Positions 1 through 11,537 of a stretch of 64,000 bases of DNA are shown here, piece by piece. The stretch spans positions 86,047,598 to 86,111,597 of the forward strand of contig CM035427.1 of the NCBI GenBank assembly GCA_020310875.1, written 5' to 3'. This stretch comes from Ceratopteris richardii. Lineage: Eukaryota; Streptophyta; Polypodiopsida; Polypodiales; Pteridaceae. A model generated the notes under the pieces. That model searched no databases. It was not told the DNA's origin and saw nothing but the letters and a program-made list of their open reading frames with translations. Position 1 is the first letter of the stretch; the number at the start of each line of letters is the position of its first letter. The translations under genes and the position numbers were made by a program.

Positions 1-166
1 ATAACAAGGCTATATCCATGACCTTGTAGAAGAAATGATAATACTTTATTTTGAGCAAGGGTATCTGCATTCTTGTAAAGATTTGGGAACATTATGCCAA
101 GGAATGGGATGCATTTAGGAAGGAAATGCATAAATCTTCTATTTACAAGATTTTAACCAACATAAT
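1..166. other. Left flank of B1, no gene seen
   Basis: I see no recognisable coding sequence here. The last five bases (162-166, ATAAT) are the left target-site duplication of element B1, repeated at 11853-11857. The sequence therefore once joined directly to what now lies right of 11857. Confidence 0.6.
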
Positions 167-461
167 TGAAGCAATTCGGTGATGATGCATCACAGTGCAC
201 TCTCCTTCTGGAGAGCTTCACGATGATATCCTTGGAGTAGAAAACTGAGCTCCGAGGGCTGCACAGAGTACTCTGCACAGAGGCTACAGAATGCACAGGA
301 AAAGCACAGTACACAACATGAAGATAAGCTTCTGAGGTATTACAAATACAGTCGAACTTAGAGTTTGTGACTCACCAGGCCACTATATGTTTTATTAAAG
401 AACATATACAAAGAAGTGTCAAGTGGCTATTTGGCCTTTCACATAGACACTAATGGTAACA
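167..461 (-). repeat. B1 3' LTR
   Basis: This is a 295-bp terminal repeat matching 11554-11852 and the B2 LTR at 32989-33285. On the minus strand it begins TGTTACCATTAGTGTC and ends TTCA. Both the target duplication and the polypurine tract abut it. Confidence 0.93.
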
Positions 462-471
462 ATCTCCCAAT
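462..471 (-). other. B1 polypurine tract
   Basis: The minus strand reads ATTGGGAGAT directly before the LTR start TGTTA. This is the usual plus-strand primer context of Tnt1-like copia elements. B2 has nearly the same tract at 33286-33295. Confidence 0.8.
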
Positions 472-608
472 AAAGGCCAATATGGCCAAAGTAACTATGG
501 GAGAAAAATAAAGAATGATAAAGAATAACTGAGTCTAAGTATACAAATTATACCTCCCACCTTATGGGCATGTTAGACATTATACAAGTGACTATGTAAG
601 ATCATGAA

Positions 609-2128
609 TCAAGTAACCCCTGTCAAGTGACAGCAGTGTCGAAAGATATCCTGTGGTAGAGCTTTAGTCAAAGCATCTGCAGCATTATCTCGAGTGTGAA
701 CCTTCTCAAGAATAATGTGCTCAATGCCTAAGAAATCTCTAATGAAGTGATGCCTCACCTCAATGTGCTTGGTCTTTGCATGATAGACTGGATTCTTAGC
801 CAAAGCAATGGCACTCTCACTGTCACTGAGCAAACGAGGTACATGCTGAGGTAAACCCATATCACAAGCAAGACAAGAAAGCCACGATCCTTCCTTACAT
901 GCCTCACGTGCTACAACATACTCTGCTTCTGTGGTGGAAACAACTATACATTCTTGAAGACGAGATCTCCAATAGATAGAACCTCTAGCAAAATGAAAAA
1001 TTTACCTTGATGTACACTTACGATTATCTACACAACCAACATAGTCAGAATCTGTGTAACCAATAATGGATGCTTTCCCTCTACCTAAGCATAGGCACTT
1101 GTCCTTAGTGCCACTTAGATATCTCAAAATCATCTTGACCACTTCCCAATGTTTCTTGCTAGGATTAGACATATATCTGCTCACAACTCCCACTGCAAAT
1201 GCAATGTCTGGTCTCGTAGCTACCATAGCATACATGAGACTACCAATGATAGTCTGATAGGGAATTTTGGTCATGAATTTATTTTCCTCATTTGATGTGG
1301 GGCAATCATCGTTGCTCAATTTCACATATGTGGGTAAATGTGTACTCAATGCTTTTCCACCCTGCATATTAAACCTGTGAAGTACTTTGGATATGTATTC
1401 ACTTTGAGACAAGTATATGCATCCTTTACTCCTATCACGAGTAATACAGCCAAGAATATGTTTGGCATCCTTCGAATCCTTCATATCAAATGTCTGACTC
1501 AACTTCCTTTTGAGAATTGACAATTCATAGGAGGACTTCCCAGCAATCAACATATCATCGACATAAAGTATCAAGCATATCAAGCTGCCATCTGAGCATC
1601 TCTTTGTGTAGAGAAAATGATCCTCACTGCTTCGAGAATAGCCTTGGGACTTCATAAAAGCATCAAAATTTTGGTACCATTGTCTAGGAGACTGTTTAAG
1701 TCCATACAAGCCTCTCGTTGTTCCATATAGATCTCACCTGTAACATCTCCATGCAAGAAAGCAATTTTCACATCCATTTGGACTAGCTCTTAGTCCTCCA
1801 TACCAATGAATCCAAGCAACATATGCAAAGTACTCATCTTGACCACTGGAGAGAAGATTTCCTCAAAATCAACACCATGTTGTTTCTTAAAACCCTTTGC
1901 AACAAGTCGTGCTTTATATTTTGGAGAAGCAATATCTGATGTGAATTTCAACTTATATACCCATTTACATGGTAAAGCTTTCTTGCCCTTTGGCAAATGT
2001 ACTAAATCCCAAGTACCATTCTTGTGAATAGAATCCAGCTCACTCTTCATGGCACACTCCCACTTGACATGATCCTTTGTCTGCATAGCCTCCTTGTAAC
2101 AAGAAGGCTCACTAACATCTATTAGCAT
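609..2128 (-). pseudogene. B1 reverse transcriptase-RNase H relic
   Basis: The segment 2128-1790 encodes the RT N-terminus (NGTWDLVHLPKGKKALPCKWVYK, then the KARLVAKGF motif). The segment 1709-1002 encodes RT with the catalytic YVDDM, and 1001-609 encodes RNase H with the AEY and KHIEVRHHF motifs. Compared with B2, about 60 bp are missing near 1715-1730 (the region after MEQ), which shifts the frame. A TAC-to-TAA change at 1002-1004 separates RT from RNase H. In the family this enzyme copies element RNA into cDNA in cytoplasmic particles. This copy is non-functional. Confidence 0.9.
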
Positions 2129-2187
2129 AACAAAATCTAATCATGGAACATTTCTATCAAGTGGATGTGAGACACGTGTAGAACTTC

Positions 2188-2545
2188 TCAATGGTTGTTG
2201 AACCAGAACATGTGCAGACTGATCTGAATCACATTCTCTTGAACATCCCTATGTGCAACATTTTTATGCATGCTAACTGGAGGACTGGTATCCTCAAACA
2301 CCAATCTTCTCACTTCAACCTCCTTAATGGGTTGTTTATGCATCTTAGACTCATTAAAAATGACATCACTACTTTTGATCACCCATATCCAAGAAAAATG
2401 CATTTCTTTGACTTATGGTCCAACTTTTGTCTAAGATTCTTGGGTATATGAACCTATGCTTCACACCCAAAAACTCGAAGATTATCATAATATGGTGGCT
2501 TCCCTGTCCATAACTCTTGTGCCACTTTCAAACCTTTGGTAATAC
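2188..2545 (-). pseudogene. B1 integrase C-terminal and linker fragment
   Basis: The minus strand encodes the post-integrase linker seen in B2, with motifs such as RSSDVIFNESKMHKQPIKEVEVRR, followed toward 2540 by relics of the YDNL.VFGCEAY integrase tail. It ends where A1 begins. The matching integrase N-terminal half lies beyond A1 at 9481. About 385 bp present in B2 (roughly 35473-35858) is absent across the A1 junction. Confidence 0.8.
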
Positions 2546-2774
2546 TATTTATATATTTAGGTAGTAATGTGTGTGAACACACTAGGACTCCCGGGGTAGT
2601 TTTTTCCCTCTTAAGGAGGTTTTTTTCCCCCGGCTTGTATATATGCCTATTGCCCTAATGGGCTACTTATCTTTGTATATTCTCTAGTAATACATTCAGT
2701 ATTATGTGTTGTTCTCCAAGCTTCTTCTTCTTCCTTGTGTTGTTCACGTGCTTCCACGATGCCTAACTCCAACA
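2546..2774 (+). repeat. A1 5' LTR
   Basis: This 229-bp LTR is homologous to 9247-9477, 21361-21589, 46397-46620, 57491-57725, 58112-58340 and 62406-62638. Its first dinucleotide has decayed to TA; it ends CTCCAACA. It carries a TATA-like GTATATATGCC near 2638-2648 and a pyrimidine-rich CTTCTTCTTCTTCC stretch shared by all copies. Confidence 0.92.
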
Positions 2775-3156
2775 ATTGGTATCAGAATAGGTTGCCGCTT
2801 CATCTAGAGCATCCTCTACACCTCTCTGGTTGCAGTCTGAGATTCAGATGAAATTTGGTGAGCATACTCAGAGTGTTTCAAAGATCAAAACAACTTCACT
2901 TTGTGGTGCCAAAATCGTGATATGAGCTTATATCGGCCTCCAAACGCACTATCGTATTACTTGCCTAGGCTATTTTATCTTTTTGTGCCAAAAGTATATA
3001 CTTATTTCTGGTCGCCAATATAAGCATCTCAAAGTCTACTACAAGTTTAGCAGAACTTGTATGGGTAGTTCCGTTCAACTTTTTGAGATACACTCGATGT
3101 TCTACATCAAGGTATTTTAGTCACCCACCATACCTGAAAGGAGTGATGTATTTTGT
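2775..3156 (+). promoter_or_regulatory. A1 primer binding site and leader
   Basis: ATTGGTATCAGAATAGG directly follows the LTR. TGGTATCAGA matches the complement of the plant initiator tRNA-Met 3' end, as used by most copia elements. The remainder is the untranslated leader shared with A3b (46621-46993). Confidence 0.85.
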
Positions 3157-4290
3157 ATGTTGGCTATTGAGGATAAGTTGGATGGTACCAACTACCCATT
3201 GTGGGCTTATATGATGCGACATGTATTGATTGCAAAAGGACTATGGAACATTCTGCAGGGTGTTGAAAAATGTCCTATCATATGTGCAACTATTACAATA
3301 GTAGGTACTAAAGATGATGGAGAAGGTGTCGAAGATGATGATATTCTACATATTCCTATTTGTGTTGCGGTTTTTGTTGTACCTACTACAGAGCGGATTC
3401 ATTGGGATGGCAGAGATGCCCAAGCACATGCATTGATAGCTTTGTCTGTCAAACATGCCATTATTCCTCACATTTGCTCTTGCAGAACAGCTAAGGATGC
3501 TTGGGATACACTTACCATAGTTTACCAAGCTAGGAATGAGGCTCGTGTTGCTTAGCTCCGAAAACACTTGGAGAGTGAGCACATGAATGAAAGTGATTCT
3601 ATGGACAATTTTCTAACAAAGATCAAAGACTTGAAGGAATAGTTGATTTCTACTGATGAGGTTATATCAGATAGCTCACTTCTGTAGACCGTTCTTAATG
3701 GTCTTCCTGATTCATATCAGAGTCTTGCCTCTACTCTTTGGTTGACGATGAAAGGCAATCCAAATGCCTTGTCATTTGAGGAGTTAGTCTCTATTCTTTT
3801 GTAGGAGGATCAGTCCAGGCAGAACAGGTCCATTATGCATGTTGCAAATCAAGCTTTCTTGGCTAGTCAGAAGGGCAAAGGAATATGGAGATCTCCAAGT
3901 AGTAAGCAGAAATCTACTAATTCTGCACAATCGAAGAGGGAAGACAAAGATGATAAGAAATCAAAAAAGCAAAAATTGTTTTCCAAGTAATATAAAGGAA
4001 GTGATCATATCATAAAGAACTGTCCAAAAATGGCTGCTAAAGAGGCAAAGAAGAAAGAGGCTGGAATGGTTGTTGTGGAGGCCTCTACACCAAAAATCTA
4101 GTCTACTAACCTTGTGCAGGAAGAAGAATGGGCATTTACTACTGTTTGCAGTTTTGACCCATCTTCTCATGAGCAGTGCATGTCTGTAGTACACTCAGAT
4201 GTTTGGTACTTTGATAGAGGGGGCCACCAAACATATTACCTCGCAGCGTAGTTTCTTCTCTTCAATTGAGTCTACCCCTACAGGGAATAC
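3157..4290 (+). pseudogene. A1 gag copy 1 with zinc-knuckle and protease relics
   Basis: The start region encodes the family Gag N-terminus (MLAIEDKLDGTNYPLWAYMM), then a UBN2-type capsid segment (WDGRDAQAHALIALSVKHA, AWDTL, QLESEHMNE). Stops lie at 3555, 3642, 3687 and 3802. The knuckle region keeps only DHIIKNC, with its first Cys lost. A protease active-site relic lies near 4205, where DSGA reads DRGG. Gag forms the particle that packages element RNA. This copy cannot make a full protein. Confidence 0.85.
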
Positions 4291-4319
4291 TGTTACATGT
4301 GCCAACAACTCCTCTTATC

Positions 4320-4945
4320 TGTCAGCATGTAAAATGGGTACCCTCCATTCTGATCAAGGGTGGTAATATATGTCTTCTGATTTTAATGTATTTTTGGTTG
4401 AATGTGGGATAAAACACCAATGTACAGTGCCATATACACCTCAACAAAATTGAGTTGCTGAACGAAAGAACCAGTCGCTCATGGAGATGGCAAGGTGTAT
4501 GGTCAAGAGCCAGGGCTTACCACATAGTTTCTAGCTTGAGGTTGTTATGTGTGCAGCATATGTACTTAACAAGTGTCCCACTAAAGCATTGCATTCTATC
4601 ACTCCTTATGAGGCTTGGCATGATCAAAAGCCATCTGTTGCTCATCTACGTGTTTTTGGTTGTTTGGCATATGCATTAGTGTCTGAACAACATCGCAGAA
4701 AATTAAATGATAAAGTAGTAAAATGTATTTTTGTTGGGTACAGTTCTGAAAGTAAAGGTTATCGTATGTATCATCCATAGACTAAATGCATTCTGCTTAG
4801 CCGTGATGTTTTTTTGGAAGATGCTATTCAGCCATTGACTTCATGTACTGAGGAGACATTTGTTAGCTCCAAAGACATGTATGATACTTTGCTGCCTCTT
4901 TTTATAGATGGACAGTCTAGTGTTGGTCCTAATTAGGCAACTTGT
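4320..4945 (+). pseudogene. A1 integrase C-terminal fragment
   Basis: After gag copy 1 the sequence jumps from protease to integrase, losing about 670 bp relative to the second half (6112-6779). It encodes the QCTVPYTPQQN motif, then NKCPTKALHSITPYEAWHD and the VFGCLAYA and KCIFVGYSSESKGYRMYHP motifs with frameshifts. It stops at GPN*AT and joins gag copy 2 at about 4946. Confidence 0.85.
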
Positions 4946-5995
4946 GATGTATTCCGTATGTTGGTTGTTGAGGATAAGTTGGATGGTACCAACTACCCGT
5001 TATGGGCTTATATGATGTGACATGTGTTGGTTGCAAAAGGACTGTGGAACATTGTGCAGGTGTCAAAAAACGTCCTATCACACCTACAACTGTTACAACT
5101 GTAGGTACTGAAGTTGATGTAGAAGATGTCGAAGATGATGATATTCTGCATATTCCTGTTCACGCTGCAGTTTCTGTTGCACCTACTGTAGAGCAGATTC
5201 GTTGGGATGGTAGAGATGCCGAGGCACATGCATTGATAGCTTTGTCTGTCAAACGTGCCATTATTCCTCATATTCGCTCTTATAGAATAACTAAGGATGC
5301 TTGGGATACACTTACCACATTGTACCAAGCTAGGAATGAGGCTCATGTTGCTTACCTCCGGAAACAGTTAGAGAGTGAGCACATGAATGAAGGTGATTCT
5401 ATGGACATTTTCCTAACAAAGATCAAAGACTTGAGGGAACAGCTGAATTCTACTGATGAGGTTATACCACATAGCTCACTTGTGCAAACCTTGTAAATTG
5501 TCTTCCTGATTCATATCAGAGTTTTCCTTCTACTCTTCAGTTGATGATGAACGGCAATCCAAATGCCTTGTCATTTGAAGAGTTAGTCTCTGTTCTGTTG
5601 TAGGAAGATCAGTCTAGGAAGAACAGGTCCATTATGCGAGTTGCAGATCAAGCTTTCTTGGCTAGTCAGAAGGGCAAAGGAAAATGGAGCTCTTCAACTA
5701 GTAACCAGAAATGTGCTAATTCTGCATATTCGAAGAAGGAAGATAAAGATGAGAAGAAATCATAAAAGCAAAAATTGTTTTGTAAGAATGGTAAAGGGAA
5801 TGATCATATCATAAAGAACTGTCCAAAACTGGTTGCTAAAGAAGCAAAGAAGAAAGAGGCTGGAATGGTTGTTGCAGAGGCCTCTACACCTAAAATAGGG
5901 TCTACTAATCTTGTCCAGGAACAAGAATGGGTGTTTACTACTGTCTACAGTTTTGACCCATCTTCTCATGATGAGTGCATGTCTGCAGTAGACTA
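4946..5995 (+). pseudogene. A1 gag copy 2
   Basis: This second copy starts at the DVFRMLVVEDKLDGTNYPLWAYMM equivalent; a TGA follows the YMM motif. The long readable part (5002-5496) carries the UBN2-type capsid: WDGRDAEAHALIALSVKRAI, AWDTLTTLYQARNEA, and RKQLESEHMNEGDSM. A TAG at 5601-5603 falls in the LLQED motif. The knuckle near 5775 reads FCKNGKGNDHIIKNC, so one of its CCHC cysteines is missing. Confidence 0.88.
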
Positions 5996-5997
5996 AA

Positions 5998-6590
5998 TGT
6001 TTGGTATTTTGACAGTGGGGCAACCAAACATATTACCTCCCAGCCAGTTTCTTCTCTCCACTCGAGCCTGCCCCTATAGGGAATATTGTTACATGCGCCA
6101 ACAACTCCACTTATCCTGTTATGGGAGTTGGTAAGATCATTTTGACTACTGTTGATGGTAGTTCTTTCACTTTATCAGATGCTTTATTTGTGCCAAGGAC
6201 CAAGAAGAACTTGTTATCAGTTTCTACATTACCCAAGATTGGCTTGGTTGTGAAATTTGTTGATGACAGGTGTATAGTTCATGATCTATCAAATGGCAAT
6301 GTGATTATTGCTTCTGGCATTTTATGTCATGGGCTGTATAAGCAAATAGACTAGGAAAGATCTGTAAATGATTTGGAATGTGTAGTAAATGATTCTCAGG
6401 CTATGCCAGATGCAAAGCTTTGGCATGCACGCTTTGATCATCTGAATTTTGCTAGTTTGTTACGCCTACAAAAATCTGAAAATGGTATCCTCTTTGCCCA
6501 AACTTGAGACACCTAGAAAACATGTTTGTGAAGGCTGTATTTTGGGCAAAATGCAGCGTTTGTCCTTTCCAAAAGATGGTTCAGTTTGGG
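5998..6590 (+). pseudogene. A1 protease and GAG-pre-integrase
   Basis: The retropepsin start reads WYFDSGATKHITS near 6001-6040, so the DSG catalytic triplet is present. It continues through LSDALFVPRTKKNLLSVSTL to the pre-integrase segment LWHARFDHLNFASL and CEGCILGKM (HHCC zinc site, about 6418-6560). A TAG at 6352 and a frameshift near 6478 break it. Protease would cut the Gag-Pol polyprotein. Confidence 0.85.
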
Positions 6591-7680
6591 CTACTCAGAA
6601 ATTGCAGCTTCTACATAGTGATGTATGTGGTCCTATGTAGACACCTTCTTTTGGAAATTGTCTTTACTTAATGACTTTCATCGATGATTTTTCCAGGCAT
6701 GCATGGGTATATCCAGTGAAAGAAAAGTCTGAAGTGTTCATGTGCTTCAAAGAGTTTTTGGTTTTGGCTGAAAATCTGTCAACATGTAAAATGGGCACCC
6801 TCCATTCTGATCGAGGGGGAGGGGGAATATATGTCTTCTGATTTTAATGCATTTCTGGCTGAACGTGGGATAAAACACCAGTGTACAGTGCCATATACAC
6901 CTCAACGGAATGGAGTTGTTGAATGAAAGAACAGGTCACTCATGGAGATGACGAGGTGCATGGTCAAGAGTCAGGTTTTTACCACATAGTTTTTGGCTTG
7001 AGGGTGTCATGTGTGCAGCATATATATTGAACAGGTGTCCCACTAAACCGGTGCACTCTATCACTCCTAATGAGGCTTGGCATGATCGCAAGCCACCTGT
7101 TGCATATCTGCGTGTTTTTGGTTGTTTGGCATATGCATTAGTGGCTAAACAACATGGTAGAAAATTGGATGATAAAGTAGTAGAATGTATTTTTGTTGGG
7201 TACAGTTCTGAAAGTAAAGGCTATCGTTTGTATAATCCACACACTAAATGCATTCTAGTTAGTCGTAATGTTCTTTATGTGGAAGATGCTATTTAGCCAT
7301 TGCTTTCATGTACTAAGGAGACATTTGTTAGCTCCAAAGACATGTATGATACTTTTTTGCCTCTTTTTATAGGTGGACAGTCTAGTGCTGGTCCTAATGA
7401 GGCAACTTCTCAGCCTTCGCAGGATTCATGTGATGATGCATGAAATTCCATTTCTGATGCAGTTGTACATGATGCACTTATTGATGAGAGAGCTGACATT
7501 GAGTAGGCAAGAACTATGCCAAAATGGCTGGTGCAAACCTTGCGTGATAGCAAATTAGATGCACCTCTATCATATCGTACTCATTGAAGCTCTCATAGTG
7601 CCTCTTTTGCATTAGATTGCTATGCTATGGCTGCATCTAGTCTCAATGATGAGAATGAGCTTGTTTTGTTTGATGAAGCA
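6591..7680 (+). pseudogene. A1 integrase core and linker
   Basis: The rve core starts at LLHSDVCGPM, whose Asp is catalytic, and continues FIDDFSRHAWVYP, a SDRGGE equivalent disrupted by an insertion near 6820, and QCTVPYTPQRNGV(V)E. The tail 7009-7296 is readable (CPTKPVHSITPNEAWHD, KCIFVGY-like motif). Stops include TAG at 6638-6640. The linker 7300-7680 keeps MPKWLVQTL-like text. Confidence 0.85.
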
Positions 7681-7689
7681 TAAAATTCA

Positions 7690-8480
7690 GAAAATAGGAT
7701 GGCTGCTATGCAATCTGAATATGATGTTATAATGAAGAATGGTACTTGGTCTTTATGTGACTTGCCTTCTAGCAAGAAGGCCACTCGCACTAAGTGGGTA
7801 TACAAGCTGAAGCGTAAACCGGATGGTACAGTTGACAAGTATAAGGCTAGGCTTGTTGCAAAGTGTTATGCACACGAAAGACGCATTGATTTTGATGAGA
7901 CCTTTGCATCTACATGTCGTATGACTACTGTTCGGAGCATCTATGCACTTGCAGCCCATCATGGTTTGAATGTACATCAGTTGGACATTAAAATAGCATT
8001 TTTTGAATGGTGACTTGCATGAAGAAGTGTATGTTTTTCCCGTGGCTTTGTGTAGAAAGGGCATGAAAACCAGGTGTGCAGGTTAAAGAAGGCATTATAT
8101 GGTTTAAATCAAGCACCACGTGCTTGGTATGAGAAGATACATGCCTATCTGATTGCACATGGTTTTGAGAACAGTCCAACTAAAAGCACCTTATATGTTA
8201 AGCGTGCTAATGATGTGCTTCTGATCATTGTTGTCTATGTTGATGACATGCTGCTCACTCGTCCTATTGAGAAGCATATTGCTGATTCTAAGGTTGATTT
8301 GCATGCCTCATTTGAGATGTCTGATTTGGGGCATTTGCATCACTATTTGGGCATTCAATTTATGCAAGTTGATGGTGGAATGGCTTTGTGTCAAAAGAAC
8401 TATATTGAAACATTATTATAGCATTTTGGCCTTGAAGACTGTAAGCCTATTGCCACTCCTATGGAGAGAGGTTTACGATT
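7690..8480 (+). pseudogene. A1 reverse transcriptase
   Basis: The copia RT motifs are in order: MAAMQSEYDVIMKNGTW, TKWVYKLKRKPDG, YKARLVAK (7699-8000); then a frameshift at about 8005 and TAG at 8053-8055; then LKKALYGLNQAPRAWYEK and the catalytic YVDD at 8236-8247 (residue 55 of the 8074 frame). HYLGIQFMQ closes the palm. The catalytic site is intact, but the frame is broken at least twice. Confidence 0.9.
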
Positions 8481-9172
8481 GAGTCTTCATGATGCTAGAG
8501 ATGCATTTGATGTTGTTCTCTATCAGCAAGCTATTGGATGCTTGATTTACTTATGCATTACTCGGCTAGATATTCAATTTGTTGTCTCATAGATGAGCAA
8601 GTTTATGCTTGGCAGGCAGTTAAGCGCATCTTTTGCTATTTGAGTGGTACTTGGCTAGTTGGGTCGTTTTATCCCAAGGGGGGATCACTATGCCACATTT
8701 GCATGCTTTTTCTGACTTTGATTGGGCTGGTTGCTATGACACTCGTGTGTCCACTAGTGGTTTTTGCTTCATGCTTGGTAGCTCATGTATATCTTGATTG
8801 AGCAAGAAGCAGCCTACCATGGCCACTTCCAAGTGTGAGGCTGAGTATAGGGCAGCTTTCACAGCGACTGTTGAGTGTGTGTGGCTCAAACGCCTTAGGG
8901 CTGATTTGGGTGTTGGTCAGACTTTTTCCACCACCATGTTCACTGATAGTCAGAGCACATTGGTAGTTGCAAGGAACCGTGTGTTCCATGCTCGCACTAA
9001 GCACATTGAGGTGCATTATCACTATTTCAGGGAGAGGTTCTCTGCTCGGGAGATCAACATGGCATATGTGCCCACACAGGAGAACATTGTAGACCTTTTC
9101 ACGAAGGCTCTACCTAAGGAGAAGTTTGAAGCTTTTCGCAAAGCTTTGGCTTTACTTCCTTTTGTGGAGTGA
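8481..9172 (+). pseudogene. A1 RNase H
   Basis: Relics of CLIYLCITR and the SDWAG region (8500-8780) are frameshifted. From 8798 the frame is open: SKKQPTMATSKCEAEYRAAFTATVE, then FTDSQSTLVVARN, HARTKHIEVHYHYFRER and DLFTKALPKEKFEAF, ending at 9172 just before the polypurine tract and 3' LTR. This is the usual 3' end of copia pol. Confidence 0.9.
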
Positions 9173-9234
9173 TTTCCACATAGCTTGGCACTTCCTTATA
9201 CATGAGTGCCAGCTCCTTGTTCACCACATCGCTC

Positions 9235-9477
9235 CCAGGGGGGATTTCTTGATATACTTAGGTAGTGATGTGTTTGAACACACTAGGACCATCGGGGCAC
9301 TTTTTTCCCTTTTAGGAGTTCCCCACCCCCCCCCCTTTGTATATATGCCTATTGCCCTAATGGGCTACTTATCTGTGTACATTCTCTAGTAATACATTCA
9401 GTATTGTGTGTTGTGCTCCAAGCTTCTTCTTCTTCCTTGTGCGGTTTGCGTGCTTCCACAGATGTCTAACTCCAACA
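9235..9477 (+). repeat. A1 polypurine tract and 3' LTR
   Basis: CCCAGGGGGGATT (9235-9246) is the polypurine tract. The LTR is 9247-9477, with its first dinucleotide changed to TC, and ends CTCCAACA. A C-rich run near 9329-9340 is an expansion absent from the 5' LTR. Divergence from the 5' LTR is visible throughout. Confidence 0.9.
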
Positions 9478-9480
9478 CTA

Positions 9481-10189
9481 AGGACCTAGTGGGCATAGCA
9501 CCACACACATCTGTATGAATGAGATCTAAAAGCTGAGTTCAAGATGCAATGTGCATTCTATGCACATTTCTGTTTTGCTTTCCATACTGACAATGCTCAC
9601 AAAATGAAAAATCAGAGAAAGATAACATAGGTAAGTAGTCAAAACGAGAAAGATTTTCCATTCTAGTATGAGATTTATAGCCCAAATGACCATGCCAAAT
9701 ACAATCCATAGGTTGTTCAGTAACAGCTAAGTGTTCTTTCTGTGATACAAATAAAGGATAAAGTGAGCCAACTTTGCTTCCTTTTGCAATAACCATACTG
9801 CCCTTTGATATACGAAAGGACTGAGCATAGATGACCACCTTGTAACCAAGGTCATCAAGTTGACCAACTGACATCAAAATACATGATAATTGAGGTACAT
9901 GGCATGCATTATGCATAGTAAATTTTGAACCATTAATGAATTGCACAATCACATCTCCAATCCCCACAACATCACACTAGTAAGAGTCACCAAGTCTCAC
10001 AGTACCAAGAGACTTTGCTACATAATTAGAGAACCATTCTCTGTGTGGTGTCACATGGAAAGAAGCACCAAAAGCTAGCAGCCACGTGTGGGAAAGAGAA
10101 TCAGCCATAAGCACCTCAGTTGGCACAATACTATCAAGTTTCAACACATCAGCATCATCAAAAATAGCACTAATTTCTTCAATCTTCAT
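9481..10189 (-). pseudogene. B1 protease, GAG-pre-integrase and integrase start
   Basis: Reading 10189 to 9980, the protease start is WLLAFGASFHVTPHREWF. B2 has DSGAS here, so the catalytic Asp is Ala in B1. A TAG at 9977-9979 follows GDSY and is shared with B2. The segment 9967-9539 continues MGIGDVIVQF, SVGQLDDLGYKVV and the HHCC zinc site (WHGHLGYKSH..., CEHCQYGK). It breaks at the A1 insertion. Confidence 0.88.
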
Positions 10190-11225
10190 AGAGGAAGTAG
10201 ATGGTGCAGGTAACTATTTAACATGCCCATCAACATTCTGTCCTTTTCCTTTAGCATTCTTTAATGCATAACAATCTTTCTTATGACAATAATGGCATTT
10301 GATATCCCTCTTGCTTGATTTACTTCTACTCTTATTCCATTGACCATTCTTTTCCTTGTTCTTGCTCCTGCCATGTTGTTGATTCTTTCCTTGGTAAGAA
10401 ACACAAATATGTCCTTTCTTATGACAATAATGGCATTTGATATCCTTCTTCCTTGATTTACTTCTACTCTTATTCTGTTGACCATTCTTTTCCTTGTTCT
10501 TGCTCCTGCCACGTTCTTGATTCTTTCCTTGGTAAGAATCACAAACATTATATGCATCTCCACTCTGAGTGCCAACCATAGATTTTCTACAAATCTCCTC
10601 ACTCAAGAGTGCTCCACATATGTCATCATAGATGAGTTTACCACCAGGTGCGCTATTGCTAACAGCTATGCAAAATGTATCCTATGAGGATGGCAGGGTG
10701 CATAACAACAATACTGCTTTCATTTCATTATCCATGTCCATTTTTTGAGCCTATAACTGGGAGAATATAGCATCAAACTCATTTAAATGAGTAGCAACAC
10801 TATCTGTGTCCTTCATACAAAGGTCATATAATTTTCTCATCAGATACACTTTATTTGATGCCATCTCTTTTTCATATGTGTTGCATAACTTCTTCCAAAG
10901 CTGCTCTGCACTTTCACAGTCTAATATTGTAAATTAAATAGTATCTGCCATGTGCAAGCGAATGGTAGACCTGACCATTTCATCTAACTCATCCCAATCA
11001 TCTTCATCCATGTCAGTAGGATTGTTTGAAATCCCATTTACTTGCTTCCATTGCCTCCTTTGAATCAACACATCTTTAATCTGATTCTGCCATAGAGTGA
11101 AGTTTTTTTGCCATCAAATTTTTGAATCTCAAAATGGTCTTTGCCCTGCAAGTTATAGCTCCTCCTCGGAATACTAGCACTAGACCCTAAGCCACCAGAT
11201 CTGCCTGAGACCTCTGATGCCATAA
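10190..11225 (-). pseudogene. B1 gag
   Basis: The family start MASEVSGRSGG lies at about 11225, followed by SYNLQGKDHFEIQKFDG. The capsid middle (10610-11050) is broken by stops. The 10606-10214 frame carries two copies of a basic plus zinc-knuckle segment (SYQGKNQ..GRSKNKEKNGQ..KSRSK, then DIKCHYCHKKG), where B2 has one. The second knuckle has lost its middle. Gag would form the particle and bind RNA. Confidence 0.88.
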
Positions 11226-11537
11226 TGGTAGAGAACTGAATAGAATGATAATGAGCTAGAAGAGTCCAAACACCAACAAATAAGTGTATCAAGGAGTAAA
11301 TTGACCACTGTATCTTTGAGTAAATAAAAAATCTACAAAAATTTTGCCACAATATCCTCAACAAAATGAACATATGACCAATGTCAAAATATCATAAAAC
11401 TACAAGTACTGACATGTTTAACTGCATAGTGAATCACTGACTCCACTGCATATAATCAATTACCCAATAGAAGCGACCTAGGCTTATCGAGCACCTATGG
11501 GGGGGACTCGCTTCACTCACCCAAAAGGAACAAAGCT

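Larger units (their letters stand above)
2546..9477 (+). mobile_element. A1: Ty1/copia retrotransposon nested in B1, composite of two copies
   Basis: Bounded by 5' LTR 2546-2774 and 3' LTR 9247-9477, and opposite in strand to its host B1. Inside are a first gag (3157-4290), an integrase fragment (4320-4945), a second gag (4946-5995) and then a full protease-integrase-RT-RNase H series. Two gags in one LTR pair imply recombination between two copies. No clean target duplication is seen (AATAC left, CTAAG right). Many stops show it is dead. Confidence 0.92.

Noticed and set aside
2546..9477. A1 as two complete separate elements in tandem
   Set aside because: There is no LTR between the first integrase tail and the second gag, so it is one LTR-bounded composite.
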